Positions 51,023 to 60,686 of a stretch of DNA of 64,000 nucleotides are shown piece after piece (position 1 is the stretch's first letter; every line of letters begins with the position of its first letter). The translations under genes were made by a program, and so were the position numbers. The notes under the pieces were generated by a model. It did no database searches, was not told the origin of the DNA, and worked only from the letters and a program-made list of their open reading frames with translations. Source of the stretch: an uncultured Eggerthellaceae bacterium (GTDB lineage Bacteria; Actinomycetota; Coriobacteriia; Coriobacteriales; Eggerthellaceae); the NCBI GenBank assembly GCA_934670115.1, contig CAKUOV010000009.1, positions 1-64,000 of the forward strand, written 5' to 3'.

Positions 51023-52801
51023 ATGAAGGATTTGACTCCAATAGACGAGCATGATGTTTTGTTGCGCGAAAAACAGCAGCGCGCGCAAAGGGGTTTGGAT
51101 GCCGCATCGCGCGATCAGGACGTATTGCGCTCGACACTGGGCGTTGGCCACGCCTGGGGTGTTGCCGAAGGGATATCGGTTACTACCGAGGAACGCATGG
51201 CGCGAAAGCGTGAGCGCTACGAGCGCTGTCTTCCCGTAGCAAATGACATTCTGGAAGAGACGCGCACTGCCCTTGCGGTTCATTTCCGTTTTCTTGATCG
51301 AGCGCTTTGGCGCATGCCCCTTGTGCCTAATTTCGAGATGTTTGGCATATGCAGCGATGGTGTGAGCCTTTATTACGACCCGGAATACGTGGTTGATCGG
51401 TTTAAACTTTCGCCTAATGAAGTGGTCCGTGATGTAATTCATTGTTTGTTCCATTGTATTTTTCGTCACCCATTTATGCTGTATTCCGTAATGCGGGAGC
51501 CATGGGATGTCTCTTGCGACATCGCAATCGAGAGTATGCTCATCGATTTGCTCGGAGAAGCGTTTCCAAGCAATTACGATGGACGAGCCAAGCGCGCGCT
51601 GAGAATCATTCGAGCTCAGGTGGATGGCGTTGTTACGGCGGAGCGACTGTACCACTTCTTTTCCGGAGAAGGAAACCGTACTGATTTACGCAGTTTGGCT
51701 CCTATGTTTCGCCATGATTCCCATGGGCTGTGGTATGCAGATGGGTCGGGCGGCCAAAGAGAAGGTGCTCTGAGTGTTGCTCGCCAGCAGACCGAAGATA
51801 AGCAAGGCGGGGCTCTGCCGACAACCGAAAAAATGTCGCCTGAACAGGCAAAAGACATGATGGATTCCCTACGCGGCGATAGAACCCAAAGCGGTGGCGG
51901 ACAAAGCGACCACGCAAAGGATGATGCTTCGAACAAGGATTTGCACGATAAGGAGCAGGATAGCGCAGCTCAAGAAGAATCTAACGATGCCAAGAATGAT
52001 GTTGCGTCCGATGATGCTCCCACCGAAGAAGAGCTTACAGCTGCTTGGGAAGAACTTGCTCGCCAGATGCAGGTTGAGATTGAAACATCCGTGGTGGAGC
52101 GCGGGGATGAAGCGGGGAATCTTGTCGCGCAGCTTCGCGCGGTGAATCGTGAGAAGCAAAACTACGAGGTGTTTCTTCGCCGTTTTTCGGTGTTGCGCGA
52201 ACGAATGATGGTAAACGACGATGAATTTGATTACATCTATTACTCGTTTGGCATGGATCGATACGGCAACATGCCCCTAATTGAGCCTTTGGAATATAAA
52301 GACGCGCGCGCCATTCATGATTTCGCTATTGTCATTGATACATCGGAGTCGTGTTCGGGCGAATTGGTTCAGGCATTCGTTCGCAAAACATACAACATCT
52401 TGCGGCAGACAGAAAGCTTTCATAGCAGGGTGAACATACACATCATTCAGTGCGATGCCCGCGTTCAATGCGACAAGAAAATAGAATCGCTTAGGGACCT
52501 TGATCTTTATCTCCAAGAGATGGAGCTGCGCGGGTTTGGCGGCACCGATTTTCGCCCCGTATTCGAATACGTGAATCTGCTTTGCGAAAAAGGCGAGTTC
52601 ACTGACCTTCGCGGTCTGGTCTACTTTACTGATGGGCAAGGCGTTTTTCCTCGTAAACAGCCGAAATATGATGCCGTCTTCGTGTTTTTGGATGATGGCT
52701 ATAGCGATCCCGAGGTTCCCCCTTGGGCGCTCAAGCTCATATTGGACGAGCGTGAGCTTCAAATCCCCGAGGCAAAACCAGCAGGGGCGCGTATGCGGTA
52801 G
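51023..52801 (+). CDS. DUF2201-type metallopeptidase-like protein with VWA domain
   Basis: A 592-residue protein. The N-terminal 170 residues match the putative metallopeptidase half of DUF2201, with H140-x3-H144 and H149 in DVIHCLFHCIFRHP. A charged, probably disordered linker spans about 250-335. A VWA-like domain follows from about residue 430 with the MIDAS motif DTSES and GFGGTDFRPVFEY. It is paired with a MoxR ATPase downstream, like RavA-ViaA and related chaperone couples. A GTG nine bases upstream is an alternative start. Confidence 0.88.
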   Translation: MKDLTPIDEHDVLLREKQQRAQRGLDAASRDQDVLRSTLGVGHAWGVAEGISVTTEERMARKRERYERCLPVANDILEETRTALAVHFRFLDRALWRMPLVPNFEMFGICSDGVSLYYDPEYVVDRFKLSPNEVVRDVIHCLFHCIFRHPFMLYSVMREPWDVSCDIAIESMLIDLLGEAFPSNYDGRAKRALRIIRAQVDGVVTAERLYHFFSGEGNRTDLRSLAPMFRHDSHGLWYADGSGGQREGALSVARQQTEDKQGGALPTTEKMSPEQAKDMMDSLRGDRTQSGGGQSDHAKDDASNKDLHDKEQDSAAQEESNDAKNDVASDDAPTEEELTAAWEELARQMQVEIETSVVERGDEAGNLVAQLRAVNREKQNYEVFLRRFSVLRERMMVNDDEFDYIYYSFGMDRYGNMPLIEPLEYKDARAIHDFAIVIDTSESCSGELVQAFVRKTYNILRQTESFHSRVNIHIIQCDARVQCDKKIESLRDLDLYLQEMELRGFGGTDFRPVFEYVNLLCEKGEFTDLRGLVYFTDGQGVFPRKQPKYDAVFVFLDDGYSDPEVPPWALKLILDERELQIPEAKPAGARMR

Positions 52802-52886
52802 GCGGTGCAGCAAGGGAGCTCAATGTTCTAGCGAGTCAGATAAAGCGCAAACATCGAAGCGATAGGTCTTCCAAAAAGGAGAAATC

Positions 52887-54380
52887 ATGGATATCAACAA
52901 GGCAAAACAGCAGGTAAAAGACACAATAGAGGCTTACCTTGCCACCGATGAGAAGGGACGCCCCCTTCTGGATGTTTCGCGGCAGCGCCCTATATTTTTA
53001 GTGGGCGCGCCCGGTATTGGCAAGACAGCTATTATGAGCCAGATTGCAGCAGAGCTGGGCATTGGCTTGGTAAGCTATTCCATGACTCACCATACGCGTC
53101 AGAGTGCGCTTGGCTTGCCTTATATCGTAAAGGAGAGCTACGGCGATTTCGAATACGAAGCAAGCGAATATACCATGAGCGAAATTGTTGCGAGCGTGTA
53201 TGACTACATGCGTGAGCACAAGGTGGAGCGCGGCATTCTGTTTCTTGATGAAATAAACTGCGTTTCCGAAACGCTGTATCCTAGCATGCTTCAGTTTTTG
53301 CAATTCAAGACGTTTGGGCGTCATCAAATTCCAGCGGGTTGGATTGTGGTTACCGCGGGTAATCCGCCCGAATACAACAAGAGCGTTCATGATTTCGATA
53401 TTGTGACGCTTGACCGTTTGAAGCGGATTGTCGTAGAACCAAGCTTTGACGCATGGAAAGCGTATGCTGCCGAAAAGGAAACGCATCCGGCGATCACGAC
53501 ATTTCTTTCCATTAAAAAAGACCGCTTCTATGTTGTTGAGGCCACGCTGGATGGCAAATCGTTTGTTACGGCTCGCGGATGGGATGATCTCTCTGAAATC
53601 ATTTCCATTTTTGAAGCGCTCGACAAAACGGTTGATTACGACTTGATTATTCAGTACGTGCAAAACGAGAAGATTGCGCGTGAGTTTGCAACGTACTATG
53701 AGTTGTTCAACAAGTATCGAGATGATTACCGCATCGATGACATTCTTGCAGGTGCAGACGATGTTTCTGCTGTTATTGAGCGTGCTCAAGGTGCCGAATT
53801 TGACGAGCGACTGTCTCTTATCGGTCTCATGCTTGATTCTCTCTGCGGTTCTATGCGCGCCATAAATCAGAAAACAGCGTTGCTGGTGGAACTGCGTGAT
53901 GTACTGCGTGATGCGAAGGCTTGCGTGGTCGATAGCGGTGCTAATGCTGCTGCTGATTTGAAAAGCCGCGCGCGTACCCTTCAGTCTCAGCTGGAGATGC
54001 AGGTTGCTGCAGGAACTATCACGAAGGCTAAGCGCGAGCGGATGGAGCAAGTGGTTGCAGAGCTTGCTTGCATGGCGCGAGTGGCTGAATCCGGTGGATT
54101 TTCTGCGGTCGAAAAAGCCTTCGCCGTTCTTGTGGGTGAGATTTCTCCGATTATGCAAGCGATTGAATCCCAGTTGGCAAACGCTTTCGCTTTCATCGAG
54201 GATGCTTTTGGCGACAAGCAGGAGATGCTGGTATTTGTGACCGAGCTTACCAGCCGTACCGATTCCGCTCGCTATATCGCGCAATACGGAAGCGATTCGT
54301 ATTACCGCCATAACGAGAACATGATTCTTTCCGAGCGCCAGCGTGAGCTGCGTCATCGGGTGGAAGAGCTTGATCTTTAG
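52887..54380 (+). CDS. MoxR-type AAA+ ATPase
   Basis: A 497-residue ATPase. Walker A GAPGIGKT is at residues 40-47 and Walker B ILFLDEINC near 118, followed by the sensor-1 asparagine in VTAGNPPEYN. The C-terminal half is helical and specific to this subgroup. MoxR ATPases partner with VWA proteins to insert metals or remodel complexes. Its neighbours, a VWA/metallopeptidase protein and an LRR protein, suggest a three-part machine. AAAGGAG lies in front of the ATG. Confidence 0.92.
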   Translation: MDINKAKQQVKDTIEAYLATDEKGRPLLDVSRQRPIFLVGAPGIGKTAIMSQIAAELGIGLVSYSMTHHTRQSALGLPYIVKESYGDFEYEASEYTMSEIVASVYDYMREHKVERGILFLDEINCVSETLYPSMLQFLQFKTFGRHQIPAGWIVVTAGNPPEYNKSVHDFDIVTLDRLKRIVVEPSFDAWKAYAAEKETHPAITTFLSIKKDRFYVVEATLDGKSFVTARGWDDLSEIISIFEALDKTVDYDLIIQYVQNEKIAREFATYYELFNKYRDDYRIDDILAGADDVSAVIERAQGAEFDERLSLIGLMLDSLCGSMRAINQKTALLVELRDVLRDAKACVVDSGANAAADLKSRARTLQSQLEMQVAAGTITKAKRERMEQVVAELACMARVAESGGFSAVEKAFAVLVGEISPIMQAIESQLANAFAFIEDAFGDKQEMLVFVTELTSRTDSARYIAQYGSDSYYRHNENMILSERQRELRHRVEELDL

Positions 54381-54512
54381 GCGTTGGTTGAAGGGGTTTG
54401 GGTTGCGCGTTTGCGCTGTTCAAAAGGGCTTCTGCGTTCGGAAACAAGCAGCGGCTGTTGTTCGAAGGCTGGGCATAAAAGTAACGTTGAAACAGGGAAG
54501 GGGTGTGGCGGT

Positions 54513-55097
54513 ATGTTGCGTGCCATTGATGTCTCAAGGGAATCGGCTTTATTGGAAGGAGTTTGGTCTGTCTACCTGGGTGTTTTTCCTAAATATGAAC
54601 GAAGACCCAAGGAAGCGATGCTTCAGCTGGTTGAAAGAAATCCCGATATGGTCATTCTTACAGCGTACCTCGAGGAGGGATGCGAAGAAGTGCCGCAAAA
54701 CGTGAAGGCAATGAGCTATGTTATCAATTTCCCCTCTCTTCCTTTTACGTATCTGCTGTTTCTTGGGGTAGATGAAACTCATCAGGGTGAGGGGGTAGGA
54801 AAGCAGGTTCTTGACCACATAAAGCAGCGATACGAACAGCCCATTCTCTTGGATGTAGAAGTGATTGATGACCCGCTTGCGAAAAACCCCGAACAGAGAC
54901 AAGCAAGGTGGCGCTTCTATCAACGCAATGGGTTTGTAAGGACGGATCACAATCTTTACTACGGAAAAGAGACGTTCCAGGTTCTTTCTTGGGGATTCGA
55001 AGCAACCAAGGAGCAGGTAGCCGATTTGGCTTTACAGAAGGACAATCTCTTTGAGGATCCTACTCTTTCAACGGTATGGGAAAGCTGCGAAGAATAA
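54513..55097 (+). CDS. GNAT-family N-acetyltransferase
   Basis: A 194-residue protein. The acetyl-CoA loop reads VDETHQGEGVGKQVLDHI near residue 95, and the late strand-helix RWRFYQRNGFVRTDHNLYYG is typical of GNAT folds. The start at 54513 has AGGGAAGGGG upstream; the frame is open to 54384 but reads as non-coding. The substrate is unknown. It follows the MoxR gene by 132 bases and may or may not belong to that operon. Confidence 0.85.
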   Translation: MLRAIDVSRESALLEGVWSVYLGVFPKYERRPKEAMLQLVERNPDMVILTAYLEEGCEEVPQNVKAMSYVINFPSLPFTYLLFLGVDETHQGEGVGKQVLDHIKQRYEQPILLDVEVIDDPLAKNPEQRQARWRFYQRNGFVRTDHNLYYGKETFQVLSWGFEATKEQVADLALQKDNLFEDPTLSTVWESCEE

Positions 55098-55176
55098 AGA
55101 GAAATAGAAGTCATCTACTCAAAAAGAAGTAGGTTATTCCCTTCTTTTAGGCAGCCAGAATCAAAAGGTGAAAGTT

Positions 55177-55217
55177 AGTCCCATTTACGCTTAATTGTGT
55201 AAGTGGGACTCTGTTTT
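55177..55217 (+). terminator. Terminator after the GNAT gene
   Basis: AGTCCCATTTAC and GTAAGTGGGACT pair perfectly except for one position over a ten-base loop, followed by CTGTTTTTA. Confidence 0.8.
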
Positions 55218-55250
55218 TAGCACGTAATAGCGTATGAAAGAGGGGGAGCC

Positions 55251-56090
55251 ATGACGCAGTACACGCTTACTTCTTATGAACCGGTTTCGATGAAATTGCC
55301 TAAGCCTCCTGTGCCGCCGGAACTTGTTGAGCAGCAAATCGAGAAGCTTATGGAGCCGTTCTCTGAGTATCGCGAGATTGAGGAAGATCGTCCTTGCATG
55401 GTGGGCGATTATATCGTGGTTACAACCGAAGACGCCCGCATGGACGGCAATCCTGCAAGTCATTTTAATTTGAAGAATTCCCTATATCATCTTGGCGCCG
55501 GGGAAATGCCCAAGGCTTTTGATGATGCCATTATTGGCATGAGGTCGGGCGAAACACATGGTGTCAAGGCAATGATCAAGATGCCCATGGGCAAAGTGGG
55601 CGGCATGAGCCTTCTTTCCATGACGGTGACCATAGGGAGGATTCTCTATATGGTAAAGCCCGAGCTTACTGACGAACTGGTGTGCAAGGAATTTGCGCCA
55701 GCTACAACGGTTGACGAGTTTCGTGCTGGCGTTGCAGCTCAGTTTAACTTGCCCGACATGAAAAAAGATGACCCCAAATTTCCTGATTTGGTACTTGATG
55801 AGATTGCGAAACGCCTGGTGGAAGAGCCTTCGGAAGAGGACCGTCTTCCAGGGATGCCCGATGATGCGCTTCGCATAACTTGTGCGATTGATGCTTTGGC
55901 AGGCTATCTTGACCTTTCTCTTACCGATGAGCAAATCACCGCCCAAATGCCGGGAGAAGATCAAAAGCAGAAAGAGATGATTCGCAAGCAGCTTGAAGAC
56001 CAGGGAATGGGCGACCAGGCGATTGTGTTTGCTCGCAGGGAAGCAGCACTGGGCTGGTTGGTGAATAACTCAAGCGTTGCTTACGAATAA
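55251..56090 (+). CDS. Trigger-factor-like chaperone lacking the ribosome-binding domain
   Basis: A 279-residue protein. Residues 10-130 resemble the linker and FKBP-type PPIase part of trigger factor (MVGDYIVVTTEDARMDG, PKAFDDAIIGMRSGE). The remainder resembles the helical C-terminal chaperone arms. The N-terminal domain with the ribosome-docking loop is absent. This makes it a free-standing chaperone or prolyl isomerase and not a true Tig. GAGGGGGAG precedes the ATG. A small unknown gene follows 45 bases later. Confidence 0.75.
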   Translation: MTQYTLTSYEPVSMKLPKPPVPPELVEQQIEKLMEPFSEYREIEEDRPCMVGDYIVVTTEDARMDGNPASHFNLKNSLYHLGAGEMPKAFDDAIIGMRSGETHGVKAMIKMPMGKVGGMSLLSMTVTIGRILYMVKPELTDELVCKEFAPATTVDEFRAGVAAQFNLPDMKKDDPKFPDLVLDEIAKRLVEEPSEEDRLPGMPDDALRITCAIDALAGYLDLSLTDEQITAQMPGEDQKQKEMIRKQLEDQGMGDQAIVFARREAALGWLVNNSSVAYE

Positions 56091-56135
56091 GGGTTTGTCG
56101 AATTAGCAGCAAGGATTGCTGAATAGGAGTTTTTC

Positions 56136-56708
56136 ATGGATTACCAAGAACTAAAAGAACAAACTGCCGCAAAACCCGAAGAGGAGCTGGCTGACTATAA
56201 GAAGCTTTTTTCGTTGGCATGCATTGGCGGCAAAGTGAAGGATTGCTTGAAGAGTCACTTGGAGAATGCGTCTGGCATTGATGAGTTCTATGCTTCCATA
56301 TATGCCGACGATGCCTGTCGTTTTGAGAATGCGTGGGGCTATTATGCAAAGATGAAGGGAGCCGATTGGCCTAAACGTTTCGAATGCGAACAGGCGCGCT
56401 ATGGCGTTCAGTTGCAGCTTAGGGGCGTTGCGGTAGAAAATGAGACCATTCAGTTCTTCATTCCCATGATGGGGCGCAGCCGGCGTGCCGATGTCTATAT
56501 TTTCGTCGATGGCGAGTTCAACGAGGAAGCTGCCGATTATTTCACCTCGGTGAGCGGAACGTTTACGTGCCTTGATATGGAGTTTGCGGGAACTTACGAT
56601 ATTTTTGTTGGACCGCGTCTTATTATTTTCGAACGCTGGGAGTTTGATAAGTTGGGAAATCGCCTGAATGGCAAGGGCGAAACCAAGATGTGCTGTTCTT
56701 GTAGATAG
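56136..56708 (+). CDS. Conserved-looking protein of unknown function
   Basis: A 190-residue soluble protein with mixed helix and strand. The first half is helical and charged (EEELADYKKLFSLACIGGKV). The second half has several beta strands (ETIQFFIPMMGRSRRADVYI and following). It ends in a CCSC cysteine cluster. I do not recognise a family. A good ribosome-binding site (TAGGAG) and tight spacing to neighbours on both sides support a real gene. Confidence 0.7.
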   Translation: MDYQELKEQTAAKPEEELADYKKLFSLACIGGKVKDCLKSHLENASGIDEFYASIYADDACRFENAWGYYAKMKGADWPKRFECEQARYGVQLQLRGVAVENETIQFFIPMMGRSRRADVYIFVDGEFNEEAADYFTSVSGTFTCLDMEFAGTYDIFVGPRLIIFERWEFDKLGNRLNGKGETKMCCSCR

Positions 56709-56720
56709 AAAGAGATATCC

Positions 56721-57962
56721 ATGTCCTTCTCTCTCAAGCGTGGGCAGAGGCGACTCGGCCCACGCGCTTTTTTCGCTTGTATATTGTCAATTGATCTCAT
56801 TGCGATTCTTGCGATAGACATGTATGCGCCGGCATTGCCGAGCATGCAAGAGACCTTCGGCGTAAGCATTGGTTACCTGAATCTGACCATGTTCGCGTTT
56901 TTCTTTGTCTCTGCCTTTTCTACATTTTTAACGGGTCCCTTGAGCGATTGTTGCGGCCGTAAACCACCGTTGGTGCTGGTGACGGTTTTATTTGCTTTTT
57001 CATCAGCTGGGTGTGCGCTTAGCCCTTCTGTCGAGTTCTTGGTTGTCTTTCGCGTTTTGCAGGGAGCAAGCGTGGGCGGCGTCCAGACGCTTGCCACGGC
57101 ATTGATCCAAGATGCGTATGCGGAAGATTCAGTGCAGACGGCCATGACGTTTCTGCAGTCCTTAGTGATCATAGGGCCGGTCCTTGCGCCATTCTTAGGT
57201 TCGTTCATTTTGATGGCAACAAGTTGGCGCGGCGTATTTGCCATATTGGCTCTTCTGGGCGTGGTGGCGGTTGTTCTTGCGCTGCTTGTGTCGGAGACTC
57301 ACGAGGTGCGTGGTTCGCATGATGCTGTTGGTACAGGCGTTAAAGAATCGTTGCGTAAAGTTGTGCGTGACTGTGGAACTCTTGCATCAACGCGCTCGTT
57401 TTTGTCACTCGCTTTGATTATGGGTTTTGCTGGTGTGCCGTTTTTTGCGTTCATTGCTGCTGTCCCTTATATCTTGATGAATCATTTCGGCATGGATTAC
57501 CTTGGTTACAGCATGATTTATGCGTTGACTTGCCTTTTAGACTGTGTTGCGCCCTTCATATATCTCGCACTATCAAAGCGTATGCCCGACCAGCGTATAT
57601 TGCGTATGAGCTTTGTTCTGATTGGTGTTTCGGGCGTTGCTCTGCTTGCGGTTGGTGAGATATCTCCGGGAGTGTTTTTCCTTGCATTTGCGCCCTATGC
57701 GCTTTCCGAGGGAATCATTCGACCCCTGGCCTATGTTGACTTGCTGAATCAGCCGGAAGATCGTGTGGGATCAGCGTCCTCGCTGGTGAATTTTTCCTAT
57801 GTAATCATTACTGCTGTAGCAACAGTGGTTGCAACGCTTGATTGGCCGTCTCTTATTGTGGGTTTGGGCGTGATTACTCTTGCAACATTCGCTATAGCGT
57901 TGGGTCTCTACTTTTGGGGGCAGGCACGGCGTGACGAAGCGTCGCGCGATGCGTCTCTTTAG
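56721..57962 (+). CDS. Bcr/CflA-family drug resistance MFS exporter
   Basis: A 413-residue, 12-helix protein. The first helix has the DMYAPALPSMQETFG motif that marks Bcr/CflA proteins. The loop GPLSDCCGRKPPLV is the MFS motif A, and the RVLQGASVGGVQTLATALIQ stretch in helix 4 fits drug:proton antiporters. Members export bicyclomycin, chloramphenicol or cysteine. It follows the unknown gene by only 12 bases, so the two may be co-transcribed. Confidence 0.9.
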   Translation: MSFSLKRGQRRLGPRAFFACILSIDLIAILAIDMYAPALPSMQETFGVSIGYLNLTMFAFFFVSAFSTFLTGPLSDCCGRKPPLVLVTVLFAFSSAGCALSPSVEFLVVFRVLQGASVGGVQTLATALIQDAYAEDSVQTAMTFLQSLVIIGPVLAPFLGSFILMATSWRGVFAILALLGVVAVVLALLVSETHEVRGSHDAVGTGVKESLRKVVRDCGTLASTRSFLSLALIMGFAGVPFFAFIAAVPYILMNHFGMDYLGYSMIYALTCLLDCVAPFIYLALSKRMPDQRILRMSFVLIGVSGVALLAVGEISPGVFFLAFAPYALSEGIIRPLAYVDLLNQPEDRVGSASSLVNFSYVIITAVATVVATLDWPSLIVGLGVITLATFAIALGLYFWGQARRDEASRDASL

Positions 57963-58089
57963 CGGGGGCAAGGCTTTGCATTCCGGTGCAGGTGCGCTAT
58001 GCTGCTGATACTGCTCTTGCAACAGTCGCAGCTGGCTGATGGGGAGCGGACTCGAACAATAGCGCACTGACAAAGAAGGAAAGAAAAGC

Positions 58090-59028
58090 ATGCCCCTCAT
58101 TCTTGGGTTCCTGGTAGGCATCTGCCTGCCTATCCAGACGAGCGTAAACACAAGACTCAGGAAGAAGGTAGGGACACCATACAACGCGGCTTTGGTGTCG
58201 TTTTCTGTTGGATTGTTGTTCCTGTCCACGTTGTTGCTTGTCACCGGGCAAGGGCTAAGCATTCCTTTTGCGCAGTTGCTGGATGAGCCTGCATGGATCT
58301 GGATTGGCGGCGCCTGCGGTGTGGTTTTCCTGACGGGAAACATCCTGCTGTTTCCGAAGCTGGGCGGAGTGCAAACGGTCGTGCTTCCGGTACTCGGCCA
58401 GATTCTCATGGGCCTGGCCATCGATAATTTCGGGCTGTTCTGCTCGCACCAAACACCGTTGACTGCATTTCGCGTTGCGGGGGCGGTGCTGGTGATTCTG
58501 GGCGTGGTTTTAGTCTCGATGGCAAAAGAAAGCAAGACAGAGCGCGGTAGTCAGCAAAAATCAGCAAACGCGTCCCTATGGCTCTGGCGAGCGTTTGCCG
58601 TCTTCGCGGGAATGGCGGTTGCCACCCAGACTGCGGTAAACGGCTATCTTGGGGTAGCGGCAAGCTCCCCGATAAAAGCATCGGTCATTTCGTTCACCGT
58701 TGGAACCATCATCCTGGCGATTATCTGCATCGTTTTACGCTTGAGGAATGGAAAACTGGAACCAACGGAAGAGAAACCAGCTAAAAACCCCTGGTGGATG
58801 TGGATTGGCGGCATTCTTGGCGGATTATACGTTCTCGTAAATATTCACCTGTCAAGAATTATTGGAACCGGAATGACAATCATCATTCTTTTGGTCGGCT
58901 CTACAACGGGCGGCATACTGGTTGATCATTTCGGGATCTTCGAGTCTCCGAAAAAGGCCGTCAACGGGCAGAAGATACTGGGCGCTCTCATCATGATTCT
59001 GGGGGCCGCTGCAATCAAGCTGCTGTAA
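58090..59028 (+). CDS. YdcZ/DUF606-type transporter, two fused halves
   Basis: A 312-residue membrane protein with ten helices. The N-terminal FLVGICLPIQTSVNTRLRKK and the mid-protein VFAGMAVATQTAVNGYLGVA are the same motif, showing that two DUF606 units are fused. Such DMT-superfamily proteins usually have one unit of about 150 residues. WIGGACGVVFLTGNI and WIGGILGGLYVLVNI repeat likewise. The substrate is unknown. AGAAGGAAAG precedes the ATG. Confidence 0.88.
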   Translation: MPLILGFLVGICLPIQTSVNTRLRKKVGTPYNAALVSFSVGLLFLSTLLLVTGQGLSIPFAQLLDEPAWIWIGGACGVVFLTGNILLFPKLGGVQTVVLPVLGQILMGLAIDNFGLFCSHQTPLTAFRVAGAVLVILGVVLVSMAKESKTERGSQQKSANASLWLWRAFAVFAGMAVATQTAVNGYLGVAASSPIKASVISFTVGTIILAIICIVLRLRNGKLEPTEEKPAKNPWWMWIGGILGGLYVLVNIHLSRIIGTGMTIIILLVGSTTGGILVDHFGIFESPKKAVNGQKILGALIMILGAAAIKLL

Positions 59029-59095
59029 GGGAATCGCTACAAACTCGTTGCGGTTCCGACCGAACGGGCCTCTTCGCCCGCGCCGCCCGTTAGCG

Positions 59096-59632
59096 CTAAC
59101 GGCGCAACTCCTCGCGGTGAAAGTCCCCGCGGCAAAAAAGAGTTTCATACAGGGCGCACACCTTATCGGAGACGCACACCAACCACGCCTCGCGGCAGGT
59201 GGGAACGCGCGTGGGAGGCAACGGCCACATATGGGAACGAATGATGTTTCGCTCCTTGTCGGTTAAGGGGAAATCTCGCGCCGCCCGCTGCTCGGCGATA
59301 ACCGGATGATTCACCGCATGGGCCTTATTGACGGTTCCATGCCAATCGTAACCGTAGTAGTCATGAAGAAATGCCGATCTGACCAGCGATTTTTCATCCG
59401 ATCCTATATGGAGGGTGTCGTTGATGGAAAAGCTCAGCCAAGCCACGCTCACGCAGTGCTGGTAGGTGCTCACGGTGCCGTGCTGGCAAAACTCCTTCAT
59501 TTCCAGAGCTCTTTCATGGGCGCAAGAAGCGGAAAGCAGCCGGTCAAAGCGCTGCCTGCGCGCCTCTTTTCCGCCGCGCTGCCACGCTGTGCCTCGGCAT
59601 CTCCATGCGCCTCTCTTTCCTAAGATGCCCAT
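59096..59632 (-). CDS. HD-domain phosphohydrolase
   Basis: A 178-residue protein. It has an early histidine in TYQHCVSVAW, the HD pair in FLHDYYGYDWH, and a later histidine in RSHMWPLPP near residue 133. These metal ligands define HD-superfamily phosphohydrolases acting on nucleotides. The start at 59632 has AAGGAATAGC upstream and overlaps nothing; it begins one base after the stop of the CmpB-type gene, so the two are coupled. Confidence 0.85.
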   Translation of the reverse strand: MGILGKRGAWRCRGTAWQRGGKEARRQRFDRLLSASCAHERALEMKEFCQHGTVSTYQHCVSVAWLSFSINDTLHIGSDEKSLVRSAFLHDYYGYDWHGTVNKAHAVNHPVIAEQRAARDFPLTDKERNIIRSHMWPLPPTRVPTCREAWLVCVSDKVCALYETLFCRGDFHREELRR

Positions 59633-59633
59633 G

Positions 59634-60563
59634 CTATTCCTTGTCCTTGGCATTCAGCTTGTTGTCCGGCTTGTTGCCCGGTTTGCCACCCGGCTTGCCT
59701 GGCAGCATGCCGCCCAAGCTGTCGATTCCCTTGCGCACGTACGCCACCATCATTGCGCCGGACTTGCTGCTATAGCCTTTCAAGCTGGAAAGCACGCGTT
59801 TCTGACGGGCGTCCAGGCTGCTGGCAAGGCCCAACACCGTATCGCGCAGCGTTTCTGCGGCATTCGGAATATCGGGAAGAACGCCGTCAAGCTTCTCGCG
59901 CATCGAGAAATCGGGCAGAGCGTCTTTGCCAGGAATGGCTTCTGCCACGTCTTTGGCTGCATCCTTCGCGGCCTCAAGACCTGCCTCCATTGCCTGGTCA
60001 AAGCTGGCGCTGGCAGCCTCGATCTTCTCCACCAGCTGGGTCAGGGCGCTTACCGACAGGGTGACATCCACCGTGGTTATCACCAGTATCAGCAGGCCTG
60101 CGATTTCTCGGACTCTATAGGGAACCGCTGCCGCCAGATCTTGCGCCCAGGGGATAACCAGCAGGCAAATAAGCATGCCGGACACGCCGAAAAGCAGCGA
60201 TGCCGGCAGGCAAATGCGACCGTTAAGATTCAGGGGAAGGTTGCTGTAGTCCCACCAGCGAGCATGGAACACTCTTTCCATAAGCACCGACGTCGCATAT
60301 TCCAGAACCGCGCTGCCGAACATGCAGATAAGGAAGATGCCCCACAAGGGAATGTCTAAGTCTGCTATAGGAGGCCACCTGAACAACGCTATGGCCGAGA
60401 CAACGCCCACGCCGTAAATAGGGCACAGGGGTCCCCACAGAAAGCCGCGGTTTTCCCATTGGCCTTTGACCACAATGTTGTTGACGCACTCGAATAGCCA
60501 ACCCGCAAAGGAAAAAATGGCAAACCATATTATGTAATCGTAGAGTGTCATAAGGCTGTCCAT
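59634..60563 (-). CDS. CmpB-type putative ABC transporter permease membrane protein
   Basis: A 309-residue protein of the ABC_trans_CmpB group (PF06541-like). The first 160 residues form about five membrane helices with YDYIIWFAIFSFAGWLFECV and ENRGFLWGPLCPIYGVGVV, the family marks. The cytoplasmic C-terminal half is helical with a Lys/Pro/Gly-rich end. Its partner ATPase is not in the window. The start has AAAGGAG upstream. It is the first gene of a pair with the HD protein. Confidence 0.85.
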   Translation of the reverse strand: MDSLMTLYDYIIWFAIFSFAGWLFECVNNIVVKGQWENRGFLWGPLCPIYGVGVVSAIALFRWPPIADLDIPLWGIFLICMFGSAVLEYATSVLMERVFHARWWDYSNLPLNLNGRICLPASLLFGVSGMLICLLVIPWAQDLAAAVPYRVREIAGLLILVITTVDVTLSVSALTQLVEKIEAASASFDQAMEAGLEAAKDAAKDVAEAIPGKDALPDFSMREKLDGVLPDIPNAAETLRDTVLGLASSLDARQKRVLSSLKGYSSKSGAMMVAYVRKGIDSLGGMLPGKPGGKPGNKPDNKLNAKDKE

Positions 60564-60686
60564 TATAAACTCCTTTGCCCGTTGGAGCGGAAACGTCGCA
60601 GAGAGCACATGACCGCGACAACCTTGCGTATCTGCGGTTGCCCCACGGATTTGCTACTTTTTTGCATTGGGTCGCCCGGCAAAAGT

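Noticed and set aside
52998..54356. A 452-codon antisense frame in the MoxR gene
   Set aside because: The sense strand has clear Walker motifs. The antisense product is basic, His/Arg/Asn-rich and featureless.
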